Assembly (NCBI GenBank): GCA_951213105.1
Contig: OX578150.1
Location: 20,004,022-20,068,021 of the forward strand
Origin: Amaurobius ferox
Taxonomy: Eukaryota > Arthropoda > Arachnida > Araneae > Amaurobiidae
DNA length: 64,000 nt
Direction of reading: 5' to 3'
The position numbers and the translations under genes were made by a program. The notes beneath the pieces are model-generated. The model worked only from the letters and a program-made list of their open reading frames with translations. It did not search any database and was not told the DNA's origin. Numbering within the stretch: the stretch's first letter is position 1; each line of letters opens with the position of its first letter. Positions 13,216-23,814 of the stretch are shown here, one piece after another.

Positions 13216-13288
13216 TTATTTTAGCAAGTCCCCAAAAAGTCAAGAAAAAGTCATGAAATTGACTTTTAGAAACCCTGTAGACACCCTG
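13216..13288 (-). repeat. Right terminus of a hAT-type element (CAGGGTGTCTACAGGG end)
   Basis: Read on the minus strand from 13288, the sequence starts CAGGGTGTCTACAGGGTTTC and is followed by alternating GACTTTTT blocks, a form typical of hAT termini. It abuts the recognisable coding part of hAT-3 at 13289, suggesting that an element inserted into hAT-3. I could not find the matching left end upstream. Confidence 0.6.
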
Positions 13289-14330
13289 GTATGCCATTTC
13301 ATTCATTTAACTGCACAACATTCATAAAAAACTGGATTTTCCACTTGAGGAGTTCCTCTAGATATTTATTATTATCTAAAGAAAAGTTCCAAAAGAGCAG
13401 ATTCATTAAAACTCTGTCAAGAGATGTGTGAAGTAGAAGTTCATAAAATATTGAAGTATGGCTCTACTAGATGGCTTTCAATGGAAAAAGTAATAAGTCC
13501 AATCTTAGAGCAGTGGGAGCCTAGATGTTTTTTTGTATTTTATTACTCATTAAAAAGAAATTTCAGGATCCTGTAACGCAATTATATTTACTTTTTTTTA
13601 AAAGTCTACCTGTCACTTTTCATTAAACCAAACACGTTTTTGCAGACAGAAGCACCTCTCATTCATAACCTGTGAAGAGAACTAATTTCTCTCTATTCAG
13701 ACAGCTTATCTCATTTCATTAAACCTTCTACTGTTCAAAATGCTACCAATATTTTTGATATCAATGTGTCTGAACAAAAATTACAAAAATCAAGGGATGA
13801 TTTAGTTATAGGGTATAAAATAAAGCAATATTTAACAAACTCTGATCTCTCGGATTTTGAGAAGAAAACTTTTTTTTAAATGCATTTGTGCATATTATGA
13901 AGCATGTTCTTGTGTTAAAAAAGTTCCCTTTTAAAGATGAATTTCAGCACCATGCTGAAATTGCAGATATAAGCGCAAAAGCAGAAACAAATTTCAAGTC
14001 TTTAAAATATTTTTTGGGCATGTTTAGTGACATGTTTACTGAGGAAGAAAAAAAATTTGGCAGAAATAAAATTTGAATTGTACCAAATTGATAGACTAAA
14101 TAATGACATATTAAAATGTGATAGAGCTTGGTGTAAAATTGGAAATCTAGAAGATCATAACAAAGTAATTAAATTTAAAATACTGCCAAAAATAATGTTG
14201 AACATTCTTTTTCCTCACAGCAATTCGGCTTCTGAGAAGGTGTTCAGCACTGTGAGAAAAAAAACAAAATGAATTTCGATCAAACCTGAGCATTGAAATA
14301 TTAGAATCCCTTATGATATAAAAATGCAAA
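13289..14330 (+). pseudogene. hAT-3 transposase remnant, C-terminal half
   Basis: Conceptual translation starts in mid-protein (CHFIHLTA...), passes through HKILKYGSTRWLSMEK (the conserved RWLS block of many hAT transposases) and ends in the dimerisation motif PHSNSASEKVFSTVRKK at about 14215-14265. Frames are broken around 13560, 13880 and 14060. The N-terminal half is missing in the window. Upstream it is cut by the hAT terminus ending at 13288. It lacks the ZNF862-like features of hAT-2 and hAT-4, so it is a separate lineage. Confidence 0.75.
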
Positions 14331-14831
14331 TATTCTTGTCACAACTTATATTGCTACAAGCAAAATTTTTCTGAACAAGAGCTTGTGAAAGCAAAAGCAT
14401 ATACATATTCATCATTGAATAAATCTTTAAAAAAAATGGTAAAATGTCTACAATATTTTTAATTGAAAAGTTCATAAAAATTAATATCTTTAAATCTCTA
14501 ATTTACTTGTTTTTGACAGTTAAGATTATGATGGCGACATGATTTTGTTAACTGTGCTAAATTGTAAAATTGTTATGCTGCTCCTGACAGAGTTATTTGA
14601 ATGTTGGCATGTCTGCAGTTCTCAGAAGAAATATTCAAACCTATTGTAATAAACTAAAATTAAAGTGCCGGATATTACTGAGGATTTACTTGTAATGAAT
14701 CACATTGGGTCAGTATTCCAGGATGTAAAAAAATATGCCCATACCACAGATACAAAAATGGGATATACTGAAGATCCCCCACCACTTGCAAGCACCCACA
14801 TCACGGCAAACAAATGAAGAAAACTGCAATT
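14331..14831. other. Non-coding stretch downstream of hAT-3
   Basis: AT-rich, without a coding signature. It probably includes the 3' end of hAT-3; terminal repeats were not identified. Confidence 0.45.
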
Positions 14832-14893
14832 CCCGGTCGTCCAAATAGTTGCTCAACTCCTCTGGATGAGTCGGACGGCCTGGGGTTTCCACA
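14832..14893 (+). repeat. Isolated LINE/SINE 3'-tail hairpin (62 bp)
   Basis: This is the same tail that ends the LINE at 28091-29520: left arm GGTCGTCC (14835-14842), right arm GGACGGCC (14873-14880), then TTTCCAC. The upstream sequence does not match that LINE's 3' UTR, so the copy stops at the foot of the hairpin. No clear target duplication remains. Confidence 0.65.
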
Positions 14894-15060
14894 GTGGCTA
14901 AGAAGATCAGTGATAAATATCACATTTTTATTTCCAATTGGGCAAACACAACACACTAATGCAGAAATAAAGAAAAGTTTATTGAAGGTCTAAGTGATGA
15001 TACTGAGGATAGCAATAACAATTTTCCTTACTACTACTCTCCTTTGATTTACATATGATG

Positions 15061-16596
15061 TCTTAAAAGAACTTGTTGTTCATCCAATGACATTTTGAGA
15101 TAAAAAAACAACAAAAGGAAAGTAAACAGAAATCGGAAAACACAGACTGAGGATATGCTTCTGTTATCGATGAATCTTCAACCACTCCAGAAATAAATGA
15201 ATTATTGGAAGATACCAAAAAACGAAAAGCTATCGATACACCACCCGAAAGTAAAAAAATTACATCCATTCAACCAAGCTATTTTTATGAAATGGAAACA
15301 GACATATTCATGGCTAAGAGAAGAAAATGGAAAACTGTTATGCAACTAACTGTTAGCAATTATAATAAGTCAAATGAATACAGAATTGGAAAAAACAATG
15401 AAAATTATTTTTTACGTCTTGTATACAATAGCAAAAAACGATTTCTCCTTTAAGGAATTTAAGAGCCTCTGTGATTTGCAAAAGAAAATAGGTGTGCAGA
15501 TTGGAGAAACATATATAATGACAGAGCTCAAAGCAATTTGTGCATTTCATAGCAGAAGACATGCAAAAAAAACTTGTTAGCAAAATAAATCAGTCTAACT
15601 TTATATCAATTATATCAGACACATCAACTGATAGGAGCATCACTGAAAGTGAAATTGTTTATGTCAAATTTTTGGATGGAACAAAACCAACAGTTTTATA
15701 TCTTGGCCTGGAACCTTTGCTAAAAGCAGACTCTGAAGGAACATTGCAGGCAATTGATCAACTTATGGGCAAAAAAGATGTGATCGATTGGAAAAAGAAA
15801 TTAGCAGGCTACTACTTTGATGGTGCCTCAGTCAATATGGGTTCAGTCAATGCAGTAGCCCAGAAAATTAAAAATGAGACAGGATTAGGAAAATTAGCCG
15901 TGGTTTACTGCTTGAACCACAGATTAGAATTAGCACTTTCTGATGCTTGCCAAGAAGTAACCTATTTAGTTACATTTGAAGAAGTTATTAAAGGCAGTCA
16001 AATGCCGTTCCATCCATTCCATAAGATGGGTATCATCAAAGCATAGAGCAGTCTCTGCATTAAAGAAAAATCTGCACATAACTGCAACTCATTTACAGAA
16101 AATAGTTGCTGAAAAAAACGAACCCGCAAACTTAAAAGCAAAAGCAAGAGGCTTCTTAGAATCCCTGACCAATATTCATTTTATAAGGTTTCTATTTTTT
16201 ATGTGTGACTTCAGCAAAGTGTTAATAGACACTTCTTTAATACTGCAAAAAGACAATCTGGGGTTAAACTATGGTGCAAGTGAAATTGAATCTTGTATTT
16301 CGAGACTGGACACACTTTCAAAATGCAAAGGTGAGAGTGAAACAGAATTCGATGGTTTGATTCAAGATGATGAATTTCGGGCTCTAAAAATAGTTTCGGA
16401 ATATAAGTGTGATGAAATGAGTTGGTTCTTTTGAGGAAAATAGGAGATGGCTTTTAGTCACATCATCTAGCGACAAAAAGAACACTTATCTTTAGTGACA
16501 GACAGCCCAGTTATGCTACTAGTTAAATTTTTGGATTCTATTTATTTTCCTGATGCACCAGAAAATATAAAGGTATATGGTACTGAGGACATGATG
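15061..16596 (+). pseudogene. hAT-4 transposase pseudogene, 5' part (ZNF862-like), split by family X insertion
   Basis: A second ZNF862-like hAT gene. Visible parts are FKSLCDLQKKIGVQIGE, the first-Asp block IISDTSTDRSITESE (about 15610), YYFDGASVNMGS (second Asp), CLNHRLELALSDAC and HSIRWVSSKHRAV (about 16020). Frames shift near 15440, 15550 and 16000, and stops occur near 16434. The frame then reads to GTEDM at 16596, where family X begins. Coding resumes in frame at 32221 after the 7-bp duplication CATGATG. It was probably already decaying before or soon after being split. Confidence 0.82.
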
Positions 16597-16841
16597 CAGA
16601 GTTTCCCCCAGGCACTTTTAGAAGGGCGCAGTGCCCTGCCTGTCCTTTTATTACCAGAACAGCGCCCTCCTTGCCCTTTGGTTAGCAGATCAGATCCCCT
16701 GTTTAGCCTTTTGTTAAGAGAGTAATGTCTATCCTCAAACAAAAATCAACTAGTTCTTGTCTGTCTGACCTCAGATAAGTCCCAGGTCCCTTTCTCTGTG
16801 TTCATTACAGTAAATTTTGATCGTGTCGTAATTAATGATCG

Positions 16842-17457
16842 TGGTAGTAATTAACTATACTCACTTGCGTGTATTTGCAGCCACCATTGAAGGTATCACA
16901 CTTGGCAAAGGGGAAACCAAAGGATAGAACATCAAGAAGTATTTAAAGCGACTTCCGAACGTTTGTAAGTAAATTTAACGTTCAATACACGCTGGTCTGA
17001 ACTGACCACATCTGCATCCGTTTCGACTTAAAAACCGTCGTCACACGATATCCCGCAGTGCTTCTGTCAAAAACATTTCTGTCCGCCTGCATCAGATTAT
17101 CAGTGTCTAATCGATCGTCGTCTCAAGTCATCATCTCAAGTCTGAGTGTATTTTGAGGTCTGTCTGCGATCTCAACTGATCGATCTAATTGCTTCAAGAA
17201 ACCTCTGCCCTATATATCCGATAATGGACAGTTCCGGAAATGCCCCCGGATATGCAAATCAGATGCGTACGCATTGAGAACTGATTTGCATGAAACCTCA
17301 TGTTGAAAAACGTCACGGTTCACGCCGAAGAACGGGAAGAGTCGTTCATATTAAATTTGCATAAACGCCCGTTCACAGGAACGTGAATCGCGATGTATTG
17401 ATTTTTTTCCAACAATCGGCCCTCTCATGCAAATCCTTAAGTCTCAATGCATATGCA
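16842..17457 (-). repeat. copia LTR (3' LTR)
   Basis: Direct repeat of 24735-25357. It holds a TATATA stretch at about 17211-17218 and a cluster of octamer-like words (ATGCAAAT or ATTTGCAT) at about 17252, 17284, 17356, 17428 and 17452. It lacks the 8-bp ACCTCTAT insertion seen in the other copy. Confidence 0.75.
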
Positions 17458-17463
17458 AAAGAA

Positions 17464-18200
17464 AACTTACTCTGAGAAACCAAGGTATATCAATAAACAC
17501 CAAGGCCCCCAGTATCCTATCAAACATATAATGAAGGAAAAATTTAAAGTATTATATCATTATTAAATTTAAAATAAAATGCATAAGTACTTATAGCATC
17601 TGAAAAATAGTTAAGTATTGTCGACAATATTGTAACAACAACATTTCACATCAAGTAGAAATTTATATACAACACAACTTCAATGCTTAAGTATTAGCAT
17701 TCAAAAATTTAAATTTTAGTTTAAGTTTAATTATAAGTATCCAAAATTTAAGTATAAGCATATTATCATATTAAACAAGTCAACTTTAAAAGATTAAGAT
17801 TTTGTATAAGCATAGAATTTAAGTTTACTTTAAATTTGAGTATAAACACTATAATTCAAAAAGCTTAAAAAATTTTAGTCTACTAATACAATACAAGTAT
17901 ACATAATTAATACTATTAGACTGCATTGATATACCAAATATTTAAAAATACATGATGCAAGTAATTAGATAATAAAATTCCTTTATCAAAACTTTCAACA
18001 CATACTTTTTACCAAGTTGAAAACTACAAAAATTTTATACACATAAGCTACTATTTAGCATTATGCGGGTAATGGAAAATGGATGTATATACAAAGGTGT
18101 AAAGTGAAAAAGATTCAATATCACAAAAATTTATACTCAAGATATACTATCTTATATCAATGAGGTTTAAGATAAACAATAATGTATAATTATGACATCT
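17464..18200. other. AT-rich stretch between copia pol and the 3' LTR
   Basis: About 740 bp with repeated AAGTTTA/TTTAAGTAT words and no coding signature. The copia RNase H stops abruptly at 18201, so this may replace a deleted pol 3' end, or be the element's 3' UTR. Confidence 0.45.
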
Positions 18201-20262
18201 TTAAAAATTCCCAAGTTCAGCTTCCATGGTTGACAAGCTGACACACTTATGTTTAAAGGTACGCCAAGAAATAGGTACATTATCAATAAAGAGTATCATG
18301 CCTCCAAGTGAAACACGGTCATCTCGGTTTGCAGCAAAGTCAGAATCTGAATAACAATTCAATTTTAACTCCTGAATGTTAGATAAATTCAACATATAGT
18401 TTTTAGTCTTTTCAACATATCCTAAAAGTCTTAACATTGCATCCCAATGCTTAATTCCAGGGTTTTCTTGAAATTGAGATAATATATTGATGGCGTAACA
18501 AATATCAGGTCTAGTCCTACTAGATATAAAAGCCAAACACCCAATTAAGCTCCTGTAAGGAAAACTTTGCATTTGCTTTATTTCTTCACTTGTCTTTGGA
18601 CAATCTATTTTACTTAGAATATTCCCTTTAGAAATGGGAAGTGAAGTAACTGGATATCTATACTGTTGAAACATTTGACATACTTTATCTATATACTGAC
18701 TTTGATGTATAAAAAATTTATTGTCACACTCTTTAAATTCCACGCCTAACAGTTTTCTAATTTTTCCTAATACCTTGATATTACATTCTATGCTAAGTAA
18801 CGAAACAATGTGGTCTATGTCCCTTTGATACTTTGAGAAGAGAATTATGTCATCCACATAGACTAGCATAAGAACTTTGCTATTGTAAATATAGGCACAA
18901 TTACACCAAGGAAGTTTTAAAAAATTTAATTCTTTTAATTTGGTGTCAAGTTCATTAAACCATTCTCTTCCACTTTGATGAAGACCATAAATGGCTTTCT
19001 TCAACAAACAAACATAATCAGGCTGTTCCTGATTGACATAACCTTGAGGCTGTTTCATATATACCTTTTGACTCAATTTAGCATAGAGATAGGCAGATTT
19101 GATATCCAACTGGAAATGCATCCATCCAAGCATGCATACGAAAATTGAGAAGAATGCTCTGATTAAGTTGAAGTTAAAAACAGGGCTAAAAACTTCATCG
19201 TATGATTCAACCTTTTTCTGACCATACCCCTGGGCTACCAAACGAGCTTTAAATCTCTTAATTTTCCCATTCTCGTCTTTCTTAATAGTGTAGACCCATC
19301 TACTGCCTATATGCTTTTGTAAGGTGGATGCAGGAACTAGTTCCCAGACACCCCTCTCTTGCATTATGGCCATTTCTCCATCCATAGCTTTACACCATTT
19401 ATCGGACTGGGAAGATTTAATAGCAGCGTTGTACCCTTTTGGTATATTTATTTCAATATTGCTTGCTTCTGGTCTGCCTTTGACCCTTTTAAGACCTTTA
19501 TTTTCCCGAAAATTAAACAGTTGCTGATCAAATTGTATATTCCTTTTATCACAATATTTCTTAACATCATTGTGCGACCTCAGCTTTTTATTATCTCCTT
19601 GAGCGTAATAATACACATCGGTTCTACTCCCATCGGGTCTTGGAACCGTCTTTCGCTGCCAAGCAATATCCGAGCAAGGAGTCATACTGAAGTCAGCAGG
19701 AGAGTCCGTTTCCTCACTGGATTCAGACGGATCGTCACCAGTGTCTTCACTCTCTCCTGCCCCCCCCCCATCAGACTGCCCTCTCGGATATTCCCCGTCG
19801 GAGTATTCTGAAAGGTTATCTCTTGATATCCCTAAGGAGATATTTCTGGGATAAATTGGGTCCAGGATGCCTTCCACTACATCACCCTCATCAAACCTCA
19901 CATTGCAGGTCTCAATTGTTCGTTTCTCCCCTGACAAAAATATCCTATAGCCCTTCGTTTTAGTAGCATAGCCTACCATCACCCCTTCTGTAGCTTTCAT
20001 GTCTAACTTTTTTCTGAGCTGACTGGGTTTGCCTACATATGCTCTACAACCAAAGGTTCTAAGATGTTTGACTGAAGGTTTTCTACCACTGTAGAGTTCA
20101 TGTGGAGTTTTAGTCTTAAATTTGTGACATATTCGATTTTTAGTGTATGTAAAACACAATATTGCTTCCGCCCAGAATCTGTCATGCAATTTGCTGTCGT
20201 TCAACATGGCTCTAACACAGTCAAATGCGGTTAAGTTGAATCGCTCTGATACTCCATTTTGT
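18201..20262 (-). pseudogene. copia pol, C-terminal part: integrase end, reverse transcriptase, truncated RNase H
   Basis: The frame resumes after the SINE insertion with the integrase catalytic-Glu region (NGVSERFN, about 20240). It continues through the integrase C-terminal area (FGCRAYVGKPSQLRKK), a charged linker, and the copia RT. Landmarks are GSRWVYTIKKDENG, FKARLVAQGY, QLDIKSAYLYAKL, the catalytic YVDDIILFSK and the conserved RTRPDICYAI block. RNase H has CYSDSDFAAN and SLSTMEAEL, then a stop at 18201, about 60-80 residues earlier than expected. It lies in frame with the upstream half once the 1996-bp insertion is discounted. Confidence 0.88.
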
Positions 20263-20320
20263 TGTGGGGTATATGTTGTTGTTGTTGAAACCCAGACCGT
20301 CCGACCTACCAGAAAGGTGT

Positions 20321-20380
20321 TGAAGACCCAGACCGTCCGACTCGTCCTGAGGACTTGAGCATCTATTTGGACGGCCGGGA
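20321..20380 (-). repeat. 60-bp LINE-tail insertion inside SINE-A
   Basis: Flanked by the exact 14-bp duplication TACCAGAAAGGTGT (20307-20320, 20381-20394). The inserted 60 bp are the reverse complement of the 3'-terminal hairpin of the LINE at 28091-29520, with almost nothing else. It is an extremely short retroinsertion. Confidence 0.85.
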
Positions 20381-20779
20381 TACCAGAAAGGTGTAAGGTA
20401 ACTGTTTAGACCAGGGGTGGCCAACCCGCGGCCCGTGGGCCGCATGCGGCCCGCGAGATTCATTACAACTTTACAAAATACGATTATTTTGTGCAATATT
20501 TTTGTTTTTAGTGTAGTGTTTTGTAACAGATAAATCCCATAACTGTTTCTATTTTATCACGTTGCTTCTGTTTTTAAACATACTTAGAAGTGGGCAGTAT
20601 TGCATTGTGATTCATCAACAATATCTATGTGCCCAAGTATTGTCGATGAATCAAGTTATGCAAGTAGTCATAAAAACAGTGAATTACATTCGATTGCATT
20701 CACTCTAGCAGCGACAATTTAAGGAGTTCATAAAAGAATTAGATTGTGAATATGTGGTGACGTTGTATACTTCAGTCGT

Positions 20780-21560
20780 GTCAGATGCTTGAGTCGTGGA
20801 AGATGTTTACAGCGATTTTATAAGTTACGTCAAGAAATTGACTTGTTTATGAATGACAAGCAAATACCTGTACCAGAATTAAGAAATGATGAATGGTTAT
20901 TGGATTTATGCTTTTTAGTAGATATCATCGAAAAACTCAATCAATTGAATACATCATTACAAGGAAAAGATAATTTAATAATCGATGCATTTAATCACAT
21001 CAAAGCATTTCAGAAGAAATTACTGCTATCTGAATCTCAATTGAAAAATAATAACGTTCAACACTTTCCATTGATGAAAGAATTAAAAAATTCAAAATGT
21101 ATCAGAGTTACATCAAATACGCAAAAGACATAAGCAAACTTGCAGCTACTTTTGAGAGTCGTTTCACTAATTTAGACAAATACAAAAAATTATTTGAAAT
21201 ATATTCATCTCCCTTTCACGTCGATGTCGAGTCGACCCCAGAATATCTCCAAATGGAACTGATTGACTTACAATGTAATAATGAATTAAAACACATTTTT
21301 GAAAAATCAGAATCAAAAATAGATTTTTATAACACTTATGTCACAAAAGAAAAATTTTCCAATTTGAGAGATCTGGCACAAAAAGTTGTGAACGATTTTG
21401 GATCAACTTACACCTGTGAATCGTTTTTTTTTCAAAAATGAAATTTATCAAACATAAATCGCGTTCAAACTTAACGGACGAAAACCTGCAACATCAATTA
21501 CGATGTGTAAATAAACGCATTGAGATCGACTTGCAAAAACTAAGTGAAAGAGTTGAGAAA
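20780..21560 (+). pseudogene. C-terminal half of a GTF2IRD2/SCAND3-like hAT transposase
   Basis: Translation gives LRQEIDLFMNDKQIPVPEL, NDEWLLDLCFLVDIIEKLN and LIIDAFNHIKAFQKKLLL, the conserved block of GTF2IRD2-like hAT transposases. A second frame carries the tail, ending in VNDFGSTYTCESFF, a diverged dimerisation region. The frame shifts at about 21100, and a further remnant runs to about 21560 (RSNLTDENLQHQL). The catalytic N-terminal half is absent, so the element needed help to move. Confidence 0.8.
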
Positions 21561-21759
21561 CAAATATCTCACTAATTAAATAAATTAAACCTTATTCAAT
21601 CATTGCATTATTATTATTATATTATGTATGTTTGTATACATGAAAAATAATGAAAACAATAATAATAATTCATTCTGTTTTAAATTTTCACTCCAATAAA
21701 TATTTGTAATGTGTCCAAATCTAATATAAAGATATATATTTTTATATACGGCCCTCGGG

Positions 21760-21989
21760 CCGACGTGGTGGTCGAGTGGTCAAGGCATGCGTTTCCAAAG
21801 CAATCGCTCGAGCGCCACATTGTGGGTTCGAGCCCCACGTAAGACATGGATGTTGTTGTGTTGTGGGCGCAATGTGTTCCGCCCTCCTCTGGTGCGCCTG
21901 GGGCAACGTCCTTAGGACGGCTAAATGGATCATTTAATAAATGCCTGAATTATGGGCGAATGACGATGAGTCAAGTGCCTGGCCATTGG

Positions 21990-22041
<52 letters not shown>
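21760..22041 (+). mobile_element. SINE-2, tRNA-Ser/Leu-like head, inserted in hAT
   Basis: The head at 21762-21840 has an A-box-like TGGTCGAGTGGTCAAGGC and a B box GGGTTCGAGCCCC. The body ends near 21990 with GGCCATTGG, followed by an (AT)n tail to 22040. The imperfect 11-bp duplication CGGCCC(T/G)CGGG (21749-21759, 22042-22052) fits target-site duplication. A second copy lies at 30516-30835 on the minus strand. The head-plus-body structure shows it is a SINE, not a tRNA gene. Confidence 0.82.
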
Positions 22042-22044
<3 letters not shown>

Positions 22045-22258
22045 CCCGCGGGATTATAATGTTTTTCCGAAGTGGCCCGCAGGGTCATTTGGGTTGGCCA
22101 CCCCTGGTTTAGACGGTCGGGAAGTGCCACCCAATTTAGACCGGAACCCAGTGGGGGAGGCATCCACAGGGACTGTACCCTCCTCCCCCTACCACCAACC
22201 TCTCGGAAGGACTTTCGGACCCACATGTTTAACGTGATCGTACTCCGCATGAACACAG

Positions 22259-23031
22259 TGTGGGGTATATGTGTATGTGTTAGTCCTCTCCGCCTTAATA
22301 CCGATATCCCTCAGGTAATTTTTGAACTTATCATGGCAGAATTCCATTCCATTATCCGTCCGGATACATAGAATTTTAGTACCTAATTGCCTTTCCTCTC
22401 TGGCCTGAAACTCTTTAAAATGTGAAAATATTTCTAACTTCTGTTTCATAAAGTAAACAAAAACTTTTCTACTATAATCATCTGTTATAGTTAAGATATA
22501 CTTATTCCCACCATATGATGCTGTGGGTAAGGGACCACACACATCCATATGTAACAATTGTAATGGTTTAGTGGATCTTATCCTACCGGTGGGTTTATAC
22601 GATACTCTCCTAGACGTAGCCAATTTACAATTTAACTTTTTGTATTTAAGCCTAGGAAGTCCGTTTACAGCAGAAACTTTGCTGGTTTGGAGGAGATATT
22701 CAGCGTTTATGTGGCAATATCGTTTATGCCAAAGACAGTTTGTACTATTAAGTTCAGTTACTGAACTGCTAGGCTTAGATATTAAACTATCCACATTTCT
22801 ATTCTGCTTAGTTTTTGTTTTGTCAGATTTAAATTTAGTTTCTTTAAAATTAGGTGCTACTTTTACTTTGTCTATTTTTCTGGAAGCACTAGGATCCCTA
22901 TCCTTGGATTTCTTATCCTTTTTGTGTTTCTTGTCTCCATCTCGATCCCTATCTTTGGATTTCTTATCCTTTTTGCGTTTCTTGTCTCCATCTCGATCCC
23001 TATCTTTAGATTGACGGTTTTCTATGTTATG
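22259..23031 (-). pseudogene. copia pol: Lys/Asp-rich linker and integrase N-terminal part
   Basis: The frame continues from the protease region after two stops at 23032-23037. A very charged linker with a 17-residue repeat (about 23011-22893) is followed by the GAG-pre-integrase zinc-binding region (CLWHKRYCHINAEYLL). The integrase core follows, with HMDVCGPLP (first Asp) and CIRTDNGMEF (second Asp). The core is broken at TYTPH by the SINE-A insertion, and the catalytic Glu lies on the other side, at about 20240. Confidence 0.85.
22893..23011 (-). repeat. 51-bp in-frame minisatellite in copia pol
   Basis: A 51-bp unit starts at 22893, 22944 and 22995, giving 2.3 copies. It encodes a 17-residue RDRDGDKK/KKDKKSKD-type module. 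The period is a multiple of three, so copy-number change would not disturb the frame. Confidence 0.85.
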
Positions 23032-23034
23032 TTA

Positions 23035-23814
23035 TTACTGGGTATTATACTTAGGTTTTAAAAAATATAACCCATCCTTTCTTTTTGCATAAAAGAATTT
23101 CTCCCCTTTGGGTGTAAAAAACCATAGAACCTCATTAGCTCCATTAAAACTAAAATTTTGTTCCTCAAGAACAGATGCAGCTAATAAATTTCTCCTAAGT
23201 TTAGGAGAATACATAACATTTTCCAATTTGATAATACTTTGTTTATCCTTAAATTGGACATACATTTCCACCGTCCCGATAGCCTCAACTGGACTTTTGA
23301 CATCCCCTACTGCTAGCGACATTGAAGTGCCTTTGCACTCATTAAATTTGGAAAATAACTTAATGTTATTACAGAAATGTCGCGTAGCAGCAGTGTCTAC
23401 TACCCAGCTGAGTCTATCGCTAGGATCGATTACAGTATTAGCCTCAATATGTGGAGACCCAAGAAATTCCACAATACTAGATCCATTATTTCTACTGCAA
23501 TTAGATTTAGTATAACCTAGTTTGTTACACTTAAAACACTTAATTTTACTTTTAGAAATATTTACATTATGACTAGAAGTATTTACATTAGACACATTAT
23601 GAGATACATTTGGAAATTTAAGTTTAGACACTTTTACTCTATTTACAAATTTCTTAGAAGTAAAATATGCAGAATTTAGACTCACAGTTTTGGAAAAGTC
23701 ACTTGCTTGTTGACGAAGCCGGCTCTCCTCAGCTGATAGCTCTGCTTGTATTTTGCTGAGCTTGAAGTCCGAGTCACTCCAGCGATATATCAATTGAACG
23801 ATGCCCCGGAATTC
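23035..23814 (-). pseudogene. copia zinc knuckle and aspartic protease region
   Basis: The frame is continuous with gag after the TAA at 23815. It carries a nucleocapsid-type knuckle CFKCNKLGYTKSNC, in which the usual His of CX2CX4HX4C is Tyr. The protease signature WVVDTAATRHFCNN follows (about 23415), with DTAAT instead of the more common DSGAT/DSGCT type. It ends at consecutive TAA TAA codons (23032-23037). The altered knuckle should weaken RNA binding, if the reading is right. Confidence 0.83.

Larger units (their letters stand above)
20412..22106 (+). mobile_element. hAT element with CAGGGGTGGCCAACCC ends
   Basis: The 16-bp inverted ends CAGGGGTGGCCAACCC are perfect, and the 8-bp duplication GTTTAGAC flanks them exactly (20404-20411, 22107-22114). 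GC-rich subterminal words (GCGGCCCGCG) lie next to both ends. This end type is familiar from hAT elements related to Tip100/GTF2IRD2-like transposases. It is internally deleted, because only the C-terminal part of a transposase is present, and it carries SINE-2 at 21760-22041. Confidence 0.9.
20277..22258 (-). mobile_element. SINE-A, 5'-truncated, inserted in copia integrase and itself interrupted twice
   Basis: Flanked by TGTGGGGTATATGT (20263-20276 and 22259-22272). On the minus strand it begins within the SINE body (TTCATGCGGAGTACGATCA), lacks the tRNA head of the copy at 47456-47742, and ends in the hairpin tail plus CAA-type repeats. Its 240 or so bases are split by a 60-bp LINE tail (20321-20380) and a complete hAT element (20412-22106). 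Confidence 0.82.

Noticed and set aside
16495..16742. Open frames on both strands around family X end A
   Set aside because: They read through the GGGC-rich minisatellite end and the tail of hAT-4; no protein family is recognisable.
21762..21840. Possible tRNA-Ser/Leu gene
   Set aside because: Same head occurs at 30516-30835 with the same downstream body and a 12-bp duplication, so it is SINE-2.
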